DNA of 64,000 bases from Cymbomonas tetramitiformis (GCA_001247695.2 LGRX02035409.1:34918-98917); one strand, 5' to 3'; counted from the stretch's first letter, positions 44,300 through 56,680 are shown. A program made the numbers and translations. The notes: generated by a model not told the origin, from the letters alone.

Positions 44300-46227
44300 A
44301 CGTATGCGTCTGTCGTCTCCCTTTGAAGATTTAAATATATAAACACAGGTCCCGAGAAAGCAGTCATATGCCACCCGAGAAATGTGGCATAAACCATCTT
44401 CAACTTTTTCGCGGGTGGGCACGATTAAATTCAGATATTACTACATTTTCAGCGAACGATTCAGATGACTAAATGAAATCTTCCGACTTATATATCGCGC
44501 AGCTCCCCATTTTGCCACGAAATATTACGTACAGTAATTACTATGCCACATTGGCGATCGTTTTCGACATTTGATATCTCCAGCCTCTTATCGCCAGTAA
44601 TGTCCACGCAAGTGGATTATTTCATTGTAGGGGGTCTCGGACTCAACATGTGATATTTTTCAAAGCAGAGTTGACCGTAGCATGCATTTCGATCGGAGGG
44701 TCATTTGACACCACGTTTGCAGTCACGCTGTATTTTGGAAGCTCGGCGCATTGATATACTAGCTTTCCGTTCTGTACCAAAAGCCGTTCCTTGCGATTGT
44801 GATACGGACAGGTGCCGCAATAGCAGTCCGTATCGAACACCTGTGAGCCACGCGTAGCTCTCGAACATCGACAACATTCGCTATTAGAATCTGCCTTGCC
44901 AGATCGGCAGGGGGGGGAGGGTTCCTTATTGAAAAAACATCTGAAAACATGTGAAAACGTCGGAGGTTTAATCTCCAAAAGCTATTTGAACGTGAATATT
45001 AAGTGGTGACGGTCGATGCGCCCCAGACTTAGATGCAGGAGTGTATCCGGCTTGACGGCCTCTTTCCAACGATACCCGACTTTCTGGGGCGGATGGACCG
45101 TCGTCAAGTATAATTTCAATAAGGCTACTTAATTATCCACGTTTTCATCATGCCACCATACTTAATCAGGTCCTAATCGGGATAATGATCCTACATCATT
45201 ATCTAGCCCAAAAAAACGTTGCCGAACGCGCCCGAGTGCGTGATGTATGCCATTGCTGCTTTGTGGTTATCCGGAGTGTAATATATACAAAATATATGGA
45301 GTTGAAACATCATGTTCATTGTTGAATGCCAGATCGTTAATGAAAGAAAACCAAGTCGCGCCGGATACCGGCGTTTTAATCATTAATTTAAAAATACAAT
45401 GGATTTCACCAAATCAAATTCGTTGTACTCTATCAAGCAACGATATTTCAGAGGCGTAGTAGGATATATTGTGCGTTTGTCTTGCATGCGACATGAGTGA
45501 CATGGTTAGGCACTACGAGTGTCTCAAGATTCAATAGTCTTGCGTGGGGTCATATACTCATGTGGTCACCTCAAACTCCAAAATTACGAAAATTCACGTA
45601 CCATTTTTCAGATACTGGGGGTACGTGGACGTGGTATTGTTGACCTACTACTATTTAGGGAAAGTGGTGACCGGCGCACCACTGTAGGCATTTTGGCACG
45701 CTTGTGAGGGGAGACTGGGTGGGTAGAATCGGCCTTGCTAGCAGCCCCAGTGGGATGCGCAGCCAGCAGAGTGGAGTGGACCGCCATGTTCAACGGAATA
45801 ACATAATCTCGGATTAAGATTTTGACATTTCGTGGATTGAGTTTGTCTGGGGTAGATTTAAATTAACTTTCTCAATGACATAATAATACGTGCCACGAGT
45901 GCCGAATGCCATGACACTAGCCATGCGCTAGTCACAGTCGGTCATGGTCAGTCCACATCACATCGCGTCTGAGATTCGCTGCCTCTCGCTTGGCGGTCAT
46001 GTTTTGCGTCTATGTCGGTCGATGTTTACAATTTAGATGCCGCTTTCAACAGTTTCTATGCTAAATTGTCATACATTAAATATGTAATTTTAGCTTAAGA
46101 CGGAACGCTTTCTCCCCCGCAGTTTCCCCCTCTCCACAGAAGTAGAGATTTCTAACAGAATGTATTAATCTAAGTAAACTATTGCTACATAATATTATCA
46201 CATATTCCTACCGCGAGTATATGAGTA
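44300..46227. other. Stretch with no supported gene
   Basis: A short foldback lies at 45004-45111 (GACGGTCGATGCGCCCCAGA and its inverted form). A Cys-containing minus frame at 44643-44978 has no splice or family support. The 46228-46326 piece repeats 28144-28247. Confidence 0.5.
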
Positions 46228-46756
46228 TATGTTTGTCATGGTCTGGGTGATCCTGGATGCCTCTGATATATGGTGTCATGTCAATACATTTGTATTCGAT
46301 GTGGTGGTGTTTTTAGAGTGATATAATATGTGTATCCGTTTCACGTAGCATGATAACCTATGCTGCAACTATTGGAGGTTTCAAAATCCTGAAATTCCGT
46401 CCGCTATACCAAATGAACGCGCCAGCCTACATCGAGATTTGTGCTTGAGCGTTCAGGCTGTGCAATTTATTTTGGAAAGGTAATATATATGATATATTAT
46501 TTTTATAACGCTTTCCTCACCCGATGCCCACGTTCGCTTGCAAGCAAGCACCCAGATGAGAAAATAAATACCAGCAGAAACGTAGGCGCGGTTGACATCC
46601 GCGTTTCCGCTAACGCTGACAATCCACTGTCAGATGCTCGAATTTGCTTTCTTATGCGTATGCGATATATGTGATATGCTGTGTAGTGATGTGTGTGTCT
46701 CTGCTGGCGTTATTTAGTTTTTTCTTTTTGTAATTTTGAACATTTCAGCCGAAGTA

Positions 46757-49700
46757 ATCACATAGCAGAGATTTCCAAAGTACTAGCTTACTTCAATTCA
46801 TACCAGTGAAAAGTAGTTTTAACGTGCTACCAACCACAATTTCATGGCACAGGTCATACGAGCTAACTATGCTCCTCATGTGTGCCTGCCGCCTTAGTGG
46901 TACGTTGTCGTGCGGACTTTCGTAATTCCTAAGTCAACCTCCTTGAATACTGCCAGCTTCACAGCATCCTCAGTCAAACTCGAGAAATTTCCAGAAAGAA
47001 CATAGCGTACTTACTTCATCTTTGAGCATTATTTCCTTCATCACCCCGCCGTAGTTCATCTCGTTGACGCCAGCCGTCACGTCAAGGGAAGCCGGGAATT
47101 GCCAGAAAAAATAGACCAACAAAAAGTCACAAGTAGGTAAACGCCACGAATTAATTACCTGCAGGTGGAACAACAGCACCTCAGCAATTTCAGTAGCACA
47201 CCGTGCTTCACCACCCTCCGGCATGCTCCCAAGATTGCAGAAGTGGACGACGTCCGTGCTCTCGACGCCCTCGACGCACCACTCCATACCACCAAAACCA
47301 GTCGTCGACCCCAAGTCACCCAAGCACTAGCGTCGTCGTCGTCCCACCAGCCATAGTAAAAAATGCGTCACGTTCGTCACGCCGTCTAGACAGTCGAAAG
47401 AACGAACGCGCGACACTGCCCACGCGAGTGGCAACCCTAACTACTATTCCCCAGCAAACAAGGGCCTGCGCGGCCTCAAAAGAGATGGCTGGCTCGATTC
47501 GCCCCCATTACCCCCCCTCATAATAACCGTCCAGCATCCTGATACCTGGACAAATCTTGCGCGCGCAAAAAATATGTGGCTCCTAAGACACGCAATAAAT
47601 GATATGCAAAGTTTAATTGTGTTTGGCGTACGGTAGTATACTGAACACAGCAGCCGCTGAAAAAGAGACTCACGGGGTCACACTCCAGCGCTTAAACTAT
47701 AATCAGCTATGTTTAAATTTTGTACATCGGAACAACGTTCTGATTGATCACAAAGCAGAGATCTCCGTAACTCTAGCTCACTTCAATTCATACTCGTGAG
47801 AAGTAATTTTTTACGTGCTACCAACCACAAATCGTGGCACAGATCATACTAGCTAACTATGATCCTCCTGTGTGCCTGCCACCTCAGTCGCGCTGTGTCG
47901 ATCGTTCGTGCTTCCACAAATCCCGGCTCGTCCTCCTTGAATACTGCCAGCTTCATAGCATTCTCAGTTGAGCCTCAAGAAATTCCAGGAAAACGTAGCA
48001 TACTTACTTCATTTGGCGGACTCCAATTCCTTCGTCACCTCACCGCAGCGCATCGCGTTGACGCCAGCCGTCACGTCAAGGGAAGCCGAGAATTGCCAGT
48101 GGTGAAGCGGAAAATATAAAAGACCAGCAAAATCACAAGTAGGTAAAAAACGCCACGAATTAATTACCTGCAATGGAACAACAACACTTCAGTAATTTCA
48201 GGAGTACACCGTGCTTCACCACCGGCATGCTCCCGAGACTGCAGAAGTGGACAGCGTTCGTGCTCTTGACGTCCTCGACGCACCAGTCCATACCACCAGA
48301 TCCAGTCGTACACCCCAGGTCTCCCAAGCACCAGCGCCGTCGTCGTCCCACCAGCTGCGGTAAAAAATGCGTCGCGTTCGCTACGTTGTCTAGAGAGTCG
48401 AAAGAACGAACGCGCGACACCGCGCACCAAAATGGCAACCCTAACTATCCCCGGCAAACAAGGGCCTGCGCGGCCTCAAAGCACCACCAAACAGAATAAA
48501 CATCGACAAGCATCGCCAATCGTGTCGCAAGGTAGTATGTACATAAAATTCCTCTGTGCGTAAATATTCAGCTGGTTCGCCCGGCGTGCCACGCTCCCTT
48601 CAATATGCCAACCCACAACTGTAATCTCCAAAAGTGCTTCAAGCCTCTTCCTTCAATCACAGCAACATGAGAGGTACCTCTTTCGAGCCCCTTCTCCTCA
48701 ATACTCAGCCCCGCGTCGACCACCTCGCAATAGTGGCGCGTTGATGACTGGCAAACAAAGCTATGTTTAAATTTTGTACATCGGAACAACGTTCTGATTG
48801 ATCACAAAGCAGAGATCTCCGTAACTCTAGCTCACTTCAATTCATACTCGTGAAAAGTAATTTTTTACGTGCTACCAACCACAAATCGTGGCACAGATCA
48901 TACTAGCTAACTATGATCCTCCTGTGTGCCTGCCACCTCAGTCGCGCTGTGTCGATCGTTCGTGCTTCCACAAATCCCGGCTCGTCCTCCTTGAATACTG
49001 CCAGCTTCATAGCATTCTCAGTTGAGCCTCAAGAAATTCCAGGAAAACGTAGCATACTTACTTCATTTGGCGGACTCCAATTCCTTCGTCACCTCACCGT
49101 AGCGCATCGCGTTGACGCCAGCCGTCACGTCAAGGGAAGCCGAGAATTGCCAGTGGTGAAGCGGAAAATATAAAAGACCAGCAAAATCACAAGTAGGTAA
49201 AAAACGCCACGAATTAATTACCTGCAATGGAACAACAACACTTCAGTAATTTCAGGAGTACACCGTGCTTCACCACCGGCATGCTCCCGAGACTGCAGAA
49301 GTGGACAGCGTTCGTGCTCTTGACGTCCTCGACGCACCAGTCCATACCACCAGATCCAGTCGTACACCCCAGGTCTCCCAAGCACCAGCGCCGTCGTCGT
49401 CCCACCAGCTGCGGTAAAAAATGCGTCGCGTTCGCTACGTTGTCTAGAGAGTCGAAAGAACGAACGCGCGACACCGCGCACCAAAATGGCAACCCTAACT
49501 ATCCCCGGCAAACAAGGGCCTGCGCGGCCTCAAAGCACCACCAAACAGAATAAACATCGACAAGCATCGCCAACCGTGTCGCAAGGTAGTATGTACATAA
49601 AATTCCTCTGTGCGTAAATATTCAGCTGGTTCGCCCGGCGTGCCACGCTCCCTTCAATATGCCAACCCACAACTGTAATCTCCAAAAGTGCTTCAAGCCT

Positions 49701-50567
49701 CTTCCTTCAATCACAGCAACATGAGAGGTACCTCTTTCGAGCCCCTTCTCCTCAATACTCAGCCCCGCGTCGACCACCTCGCAATAGTGGCGCGTTGATG
49801 ACTGGCAAACAAAGCTATGTTTAAATTTTGTACATCTGAACAACGTTCTGATTGATCACAAAGCAGAGATCTCCGTAACTCTAGCTCACTTCAATTCATA
49901 CTCGTGAAAAGTAATTTTTTACGTGCTACCAACCACAAATCGTGGCACAGATCATACTAGCTAACTATGATCCTCCTGTGTGCCTGCCACCTCAGTCGCG
50001 CTGTGTCGATCGTTCGTGCTTCCACAAATCCCGGCTCGTCCTCCTTGAATACTGCCAGCTTCATAGCATTCTCAGTTGAGCCTCAAGAAATTCCAGGAAA
50101 ACGTAGCATACTTACTTCATTTGGCGGACTCCAATTCCTTCGTCACCTCACCGCAGCGCATCGCGTTGACGCCAGCCGTCACGTCAAGGGAAGCCGAGAA
50201 TTGCCAGTGGTGAAGCGGAAAATATAAAAGACCAGCAAAATCACAAGTAGGTAAAAAACGCCACGAATTAATTACCTGCAATGGAACAACAACACTTCAG
50301 TAATTTCAGGAGTACACCGTGCTTCACCACCGGCATGCTCCCGAGACTGCAGAAGTGGACAGCGTTCGTGCTCTTGACGTCCTCGACGCACCAGTCCATA
50401 CCACCAGATCCAGTCGTACACCCCAGGTCTCCCAAGCACCAGCGCCGTCGTCGTCCCACCAGCTGCGGTAAAAAATGCGTCGCGTTCGCTACGTTGTCTA
50501 GAGAGTCGAAAGAACGAACGCGCGACACCGCGCACCAAAATGGCAACCCTAACTATCCCCGGCAAAC
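46757..50567. repeat. Tandem array of 1054-bp units (three near-identical plus one diverged)
   Basis: A diverged unit (46757-47485) is followed by unit 1 (47706-48757), unit 2 (48758-49811) and truncated unit 3 (49812-50567). Units 1-3 differ by only a handful of bases, so the expansion is recent. They are homologous to the pair at 30309-32121 and end at the same internal point (about CCCTAACTATCCCCGGCAAAC). On the minus strand each carries the exon-like VLGRPGVYDWIWWYG segment. The repeated break point suggests a mechanism such as rolling or template-switch duplication. Confidence 0.88.
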
Positions 50568-50809
50568 CCGGAGGTGAGAGCGATACAGTAGAGTGCAGGC
50601 AGATCGAATCTGAGACTCTGATTTCTTCGCATGATATCTCTTTCGTCCGAACGTCGCTGGCTATTGTCATTCGTCAAGGTCAGGAAGTGCCATGTCATGT
50701 CATTCGATCGTGTCACTATGAAAGTTAATCCAAATCTACCCCACACAAAACTTAATCCACAAAATGTCAAAAACTTAAATCCTGGATAAACCTGGACGCG
50801 GAGCCCGTG

Positions 50810-51073
50810 TCAAGGTATGGCAAACGCGAGGTCAAAAAGTGCTCGGTAAACGCAAAATGCTTTTATTGGCTTATCATATCCGCAGGACCATTGTAGACGT
50901 GTAGGGACTTGTCTGCATAAAAATGGATGCGCAACAGGGAAGTTATGCTCGATACACTTCACAATTCACCCATACTTCACCATACTTAAGAAAAAGTTTA
51001 AATCGCCCATATCTTAAATTCTAGAAACTGCGTTTATCGAGCACTTTCTGACCTCGCGTTTGCCATACCTTGA
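50810..51073. mobile_element. MITE family copy 3 (opposite orientation)
   Basis: The ends TCAAGGTATGGCAAACGCGA and TCGCGTTTGCCATACCTTGA are exact inverse matches, and 45-bp arms match with few changes. The interior contains complements of the TTAAGTATGG blocks of copies 1 and 2. It lies about 330 bp upstream of the hydrolase exon at 51408. Confidence 0.8.
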
Positions 51074-51407
51074 TGTTTATATAGTATTCACTCTGGCTTA
51101 CCACCACGCATTGTGCGAAATGTGCCAAGCAACAGAGGCATCCGATTGTCAAATCAGACCGTGATAATGTTTAATCTCCCCATGATGATCCTCCATAGCA
51201 ATGATATTAATTCAACATGATCATCAGTCTAGCTTGTCACTACATCTTCAATCACTAAAACCACACTGGCTCTCATTGAAGCGTAATTCATTACAGAATG
51301 AGTGTCTGGCACATTTCTTTGTGCGAGTCGTCGCATGCCGCCCATTCTCACAGGAAGGGCCGAGGACATGGCACCACCATGGTAATGTCGGATTACTCTG
51401 ACCGCAG

Positions 51408-51804
51408 GTTGCCTCCGATGCAAATAATGGCAAATGCGCAAAATCCAGCATCATGGAAGTGCACAGCACAGAGAGCACGGATGAGCTCGCTGGCCCTGTG
51501 ACCAATGGCGATACCGCTGGCGTCAAGAGTTGCGAGCATGAAGGCATGGCACAATGTTGTGAAGATAAAACAGAGCCGCTCAGCACTTCGCAGCCAACGA
51601 CACGATGCGATATTGCCGGCAGCACACAACAACTTGCACCAGCGCTTGTGTATTTCCACGGGGGAGGCTTTTGTTTTGGAAGTGTGGCGACCCATCACTC
51701 GCTTTGCACTGTCTTATCCAATCATGCTGACTGTGCAGTGATATCCGTCGAGTACCGTTTGGCTCCGGAGCACAAGTATCCCGCTGCTCTGGACGATGCG
51801 GAAG
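51408..51804 (+). CDS. Alpha/beta hydrolase (hormone-sensitive lipase family), exon with HGGG motif
   Basis: The exon lies between GACCGCAG|GTT and GAAG|GTGCGC (phase 1 out). After a poorly conserved, Ser/Thr-rich lead it encodes PALVYFHGGGFCFGS, the oxyanion-hole motif of the HSL/alpha-beta hydrolase-3 family. This is followed by EYRLAPEHKYPAALDDAE, the family's diagnostic block before the catalytic serine. Such enzymes hydrolyse carboxyl esters (lipids, acetylated metabolites), usually in the cytosol or on the ER. The upstream exon was not found. The exon joins in phase to 57646-57690 and then to 60969-61034. Confidence 0.88.
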
Positions 51805-52120
51805 GTGCGCGGCATGTGCGACTCCAATTGAGCCCATCAAGTCATGTATAATTTATGCATTCGCGTGCATGCCTAATCGAGACATAGTGACATAGTGTAT
51901 TTCAGAGCACTGCCTACTTCATCGTCAGCGTCATGCCATATCAATATAATTATAGTGACATCACAGTGTACACGTGATAATTGTGTTGTGGTAAGCGCCA
52001 TGGTCGATTTTTAATTAGCATATCAGGTATCCATAGTGTATGTCAGAGCATCGCCTCTGTCATGAGTCAGTTCGGTCAGCAAGCACTCTCAAAACGTCAA
52101 AACGTTTGCTTTTTGTCTTT

Positions 52121-52927
52121 GCTTGTTGTTTGTTCATATTGAAATTTCCGGTTCTCCTGCTCGTTCTTGCAGGAGACCTTCGGGGGCACCACACCCGCCT
52201 GGTACAATTGTAAACAAACCCCGTTGTTAATTGAACGCGCAAGCCGGTATGAGAAAATCAGATATCGTGAAGGACGACCAGAGGGCGCAACTTAGGTAAA
52301 TTACCTTCAGTAATGTACGTATTTCTCTCTCATCCCCAGCCCCTGGGAAATAGTTGCAAAACTTCTTCCAGTCGTGTTCTGGGTTGGGAAACGTAAAGTT
52401 GTCAAGCTTCTTTTGCGGCGTATTGATTTCGTCATCCAGCTCACCGTAGGTCATCTTACGATCCCAGAACTTCGACTCGGGAGCATTGGGATCCACGACA
52501 ACATCCACTAGTGCATCCACTGGAAACCAGTGGAAACCAGTGGATGCTGTCGTGAATCCCAATGCTCCCGAGTCGAAGTTCTGGGATCGTAAGATGACCT
52601 ATGGTGAGCTGGATGACGAAATCAATACGCTGCAAAAGAAGCTTGACAGCTTTACGTTTCCCAACCCAGAACACGACTGGAAGAAGTTTTGCAACTATTT
52701 CCCAGGGGCTGGGGATGAGAGAGAAATACGTACATTACTGAAGGCAATTTACCTAAGTTGCGCCCTCTGGTCGTCCTTCACGATATCTGATTTTCTCATA
52801 CCGGCTTGCGCGTTCAATTAACAACGGGGTTTGTTTACAATTGTACCAGGCGGGTGTGGTGCCCCCGAAGGTCTCCTGCAAGAACAAGCAGGAGAACCGG
52901 AAATTTCAATATGAACAAACAACAAGC
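52121..52927. repeat. Near-perfect inverted duplication of a gene fragment (395-bp arms)
   Basis: The two arms (52121 to about 52515, about 52533 to 52927) are nearly exact reverse complements with a spacer of under 20 bp near 52524. The outer ends are GCTTGTTGTTTGTTCAT and its complement. Each arm encodes the same frame, starting near NAPESKFWDRKMTYGELDDE and running through NPEHDWKKFCNYFPGAGDER, with about three residue differences. The parent protein is not recognised. Transcription would give a long hairpin RNA. It lies in the large intron of the hydrolase gene. Confidence 0.9.
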
Positions 52928-53148
52928 GAGAGAAACAGGGGGGGGAAATTGTGTTCATCATGAATTGTAATGATATCAGCGGTCAACATGAAATAACGTC
53001 GACAACGCGGGACCTCCAATTGCAAAATGTTATCCGCTTAACTCGGTGTGCATGACTTACATAAGCCCGCTCAGCATCAACATATTGACACATTCATTTA
53101 GTTATACATACTAAGGAGATGAAGAGACCCTGCAAAGCGTCTAGGGTA

Positions 53149-54538
53149 CAGTAGATCGCGGTCTATAAGAAAATATATCTACAAGAAAACAGCCGCTAAG
53201 TTTTCACCGAAATTTTAAGAAAATCGTTATACTTCGGCCGCTAGGTTTCCGATATACTGCACGATTGAGGATGATCGAAATAAGAAAATACCACGCTAGC
53301 CGAATGGTCCGATTAGGAAATTTGTTAGGAGTAAGGAAAAAATGGATTTTCAGCTCGATTCTGTGATTTTAATGTAACATTGATGTTATCGGAAAAAAAT
53401 AGCCCGGCCGGAGAAATCAACCAAAATAATACCGATATTAAACGTCGGTGTGCAACAAATAGATAGTACCAATACAATTAATGCTATTAAATGTCAGTGT
53501 GCAACAACTGGTTAAATGGGCCGCTCGCAATGCGAGCAATTGTGTAAGCACAATATACCTTAAAACGACTGTGTCAAAATCGCATGTATCCTGTTAACAT
53601 ATTGAGAGCTCTGTTGTCATATGATGCGTGTCAAACACAAGAGACACACATGCACACCAATTCGTCTACTTAACCTTCTCAAATGTCATCCACTATCCAT
53701 CAGCCACCTGCCCTACTTCATTTTCACTTGCACCTTTCACAACGCCACCTACATACCTCTCCTGAGAGAGGCAATGGCTTGCGTCACGGTCGTCGATCCC
53801 ATAATACACCTTGAAGTTGAAACCACCATCATTCCAGGGTAGCTTCTTCTTCACTCTTCGAAGCTGCCAGCCATGGGCAACCCACTTGAACAAGATTCGC
53901 GTTTTCAAAAGCTTCCTGTCCAGCGCCGGCATACTGCGCACCACAAGCATACCCGCAGGAACGAAGAAATAAGCTGTAAGGTCGTCCTCGGCACTGCCAC
54001 TAGCCATATCGTCGGCATGGTCGGAGTCCAATCCCGCATCTGCACTGGCATTGGACTCGCTAGAGACGCTATATTCCAATTGGGAGAATAGCTTTCCCTT
54101 TTCTCTATTGAAATCTATGTCATTGATAACCCCCTCATCCAACAAACCTTTAAGTACTTTTGCAGTCGCAAACTTTCGTTCATCCATGTTTGACGGTCGG
54201 GTGACCTCGTTAAACTCACGATATACAACACGATATAATGAAAGACTGGCGGAGGTACAACAACATTTTTAAACGGGTCTGCGAAATTAAGAAAAAAACA
54301 CGCTAACATTTTTGGGAGCACGCATCTCGATTTTTCATCAAATAAGAAACCGCCAACGCTAAGTTGCCGTCGACGTGACTGAACTCTATGATTAAGAAGA
54401 TATGGTCAATACCTGACACGCAATCGAGACACCTCGAATAAGAAATCAAGTTCGCTAGGGACCCAAAATCGGGACCGTCGGATAGGAAACTAGCCCCTAC
54501 TGAAAATTTGCCTTTTTCTTATAGACCGCGATCTACTG
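53149..54538. mobile_element. Pogo-like TIR element B (CAGT ends, TA duplication)
   Basis: The ends are CAGTAGATCGCGGTCTATAA and TTATAGACCGCGATCTACTG, flanked by TA (53147-53148, 54539-54540). The TIRs match exactly over 22 bp and continue as AAGAAAA/TTTTTCTT. Subterminal CCGCTA(A/G) and CTAGCC motifs resemble those of element A. The main ORF (53693-54187, minus) shares the N-terminal SHOCT-like motif of the protein of element A. No transposase is visible. Confidence 0.86.
53693..54187 (-). CDS. SHOCT-like protein with a C-terminal chromo/Tudor-like segment, in pogo-like element B
   Basis: A 164-residue minus-strand frame. Residues 8-34 (ATAKVLKGLLDEGVINDIDF, then NREKGKL) match the SHOCT-like start of the protein in element A, including LL(K/D)xxDExxIxxIDFxxEKxK. 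An acidic Ser/Asp-rich linker (about 38-70) follows. The end (about 90-145) contains RILFKWVAHGWQLRRVKKKL and FNFKVYYGIDD, aromatic-rich strands that suggest a small chromo- or Tudor-like barrel. That part is inference. No nuclease motif is visible. Shared protein and TIR type in two elements argue that the protein belongs to the element. Confidence 0.58.
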   Translation of the reverse strand: MDERKFATAKVLKGLLDEGVINDIDFNREKGKLFSQLEYSVSSESNASADAGLDSDHADDMASGSAEDDLTAYFFVPAGMLVVRSMPALDRKLLKTRILFKWVAHGWQLRRVKKKLPWNDGGFNFKVYYGIDDRDASHCLSQERYVGGVVKGASENEVGQVADG

Positions 54539-55549
54539 TAAGTATACAGGTTGTGCGCAACAGTAATAGGTAATTACACATAGCAGGTCGGGTAATATAG
54601 CATCATGGCGCTCAGCTCTCATAAAGTTTCCACATCAGCTGCATGCACAGTGCTGTGAGTATAGATATGTCAGCATGAAATAGTTTTTGACATTGAACGG
54701 AATGAAGGCTTGGGGAGCGACGGAATCAATAAGGGAAGGGAGATACTCCCTAAAATATTACCCCTCTCCAAACGTCTAAAGCATGCAGCATGCGGTAATG
54801 GGCAGCTTCCCTATTTTGCAGTTTTACTCTAAAGCCTACTAACGAGTATCCTGTGGTTAGGACCGAAAAGCTTATAGGTAGCCAAAAAGCAAAACTCCGG
54901 TATATTTATCGTTATTAGTATACAGTCATTTGACACATATTGCCCATCTGGTGTATCACAAAACAGACTCAAAAGTGTATTGCTTGCAATTTATTTTCTG
55001 ACCCGTCGCGAACGGTCGTACTGTATTACTCTGTCTACGCGCTATTACTTTGCACGTATTTATTGCGAAAGTTTTAATTAAGAACGTAGTATTTCCCACA
55101 ATACTAACGTAAATATGTGCCACTCGCCAGAATATCCATCATACATTATCAAACAAAGAAAATTTTTAGACTTTAGTATCATATATGCGAGCTATATTCA
55201 CCCCTTGTCGCAGAGATGAGTGAAAGAAATGTGTACATGCGTATAAAGTTGAAAACCCTATGATTTGCGCCCGAGGTCGAAATCCGGCTTGATTCAATGC
55301 ACTTTGGGTGTCACCATAAAGGGCTTCCGCGATGGTACTTGCCACGCCCAAACCCCCACACCCAATTCACAGTTTCTCAATCGAACCTATGCCTTTAAAA
55401 AACACCAAAAGTGCGCAATCGCCAATCGACCATTAAGTGGTCCTAAAGTGGGCCACTTTGAGGGCCAAAATCGTAGTATTTCTGGCAATACTACGCGTCG
55501 ACGAATATAGACTAGCATCTTTGCGCGGGCAGGGCAGGGCAGGGCGTGC

Positions 55550-55700
55550 CCCGCGGTACCCCCAACCTTCATGCGCGCGGGGCTGGAGTGCCCCAAGTGT
55601 GGTACCCCCAACCTTCATGCGCGCGGGGCTGGAGTGCCCCAAGTGTGGTACCCCCAACCTTCATGCGCGCGGGGCTGGAGTGCCCCAAGTGTGGTACCCC
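55550..55700. repeat. 46-bp minisatellite, about 3.3 copies
   Basis: Copies contain GGTACCCCCAACCTTCATGC then GCGCGGGGCTGGAGTGCCCC. The apparent CPKCGTP peptide is produced by the repeat. Downstream to about 56070 a looser motif GGTACCACCCACCTT recurs. Confidence 0.88.
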
Positions 55701-56389
55701 GACTCACGTGCTTCATGTGGACGGGATCGTTGGGATTGCCCCCGCCGCGGTACCACACACACCCACCCACAAACATACACATCTTCTTCGTGCCCAGGGT
55801 GTGGGAGTGACGAGTGGTACCACTCACCTTGTTCACATGTGGTGGGCAATGCCGCGTGGTACCACCCACCTTGCTTTGTGTGTGTGTTTGTGTCCGGAAG
55901 TGTCCGGCGGTACCACCCACCTTCTCGCGTGAGGGATTGTCGAGCGGTGCCCCGTTGTACCATCCACCTTCTCGCGTAGGCATGCGTGCGGAATTGCTCC
56001 GCGACACTACCGCCCACCTTCGTGGGGAAAGTGGCCCACGAGGCGCAGTGCCACACACCTTGCTTCGCGGGAGGGGGCGGGGCGCCCCCCCCGGAATCCT
56101 GGAGGAGCAATGGCAGCAACGGCGGCTTCAACTTCAGCAGCTGCAGCATCACGATCCTATGGATGGACTCAGTTGGAGATCAATTGGATCGACTGCTCAG
56201 CTCCAGTTCAGTGAAGGTGAACAATCAGCAGCATCAAAGGCCGAGACCTCACAGAGAAGCGCCGAGACCTTGCCGGAGCGTAGGTGAGCTGCCAGCGTTG
56301 AATGTGGACGGGCTCACCAGCAGAGCCGCTGAGCAGCCACGTGGCAGCTGCCAGGTGTCAGCGGAAACACACGGGCTGCAGTGAAAATA

Positions 56390-56680
56390 AAGCGACTGGC
56401 TTGGCCTAGCGTTGGTCGGACACTTTGGCGTGCAGACCTGCTCCAACTGGGGGACAATTTCTTTGCTCACATCTGCACCCGTAGACAAGCTAAGATGCCG
56501 CCACTTGCACTCGTGAAGTGGTTGTTACAAGTAGTTGACAATGTCAGCTTGTCCGGGGGATGGTCTCAGCTCATGTTGATATTGCAACCCTACTACATCA
56601 ATTCTATCTATTTACAACATCAGTGAAGGAAACGAGCATGGACTGCTACGGCATTACTTTGGGTGATTGAAGGTTTTATT
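56390..56680 (+). pseudogene. Degenerate tyrosine-recombinase C-terminal fragment
   Basis: Read with frameshifts, the region parallels the intact fragment at 61873-62418: SDWLGLAL against NDWIGLAL, FFAHICTRR against FSAHSTRKG, LSGGWSQLMLILQPYYINS against FFGGWSQFSSAVQHYIDP, and TSVKETSMDCYG against TALRDTGMDYYF. The catalytic region is recognisable but broken by at least two frameshifts. It lies inside the large hydrolase intron. Confidence 0.62.

Noticed and set aside
44643..44978. Cys-rich minus-strand ORF
   Set aside because: Several CxxC pairs are visible, but there is no recognisable domain, no phase-matched splice partner and no repeat of it elsewhere.
55546..55932. Zinc-ribbon-like CPKCGTP repeats
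   Set aside because: The peptide is generated by a 46-bp minisatellite and changes frame between copies.
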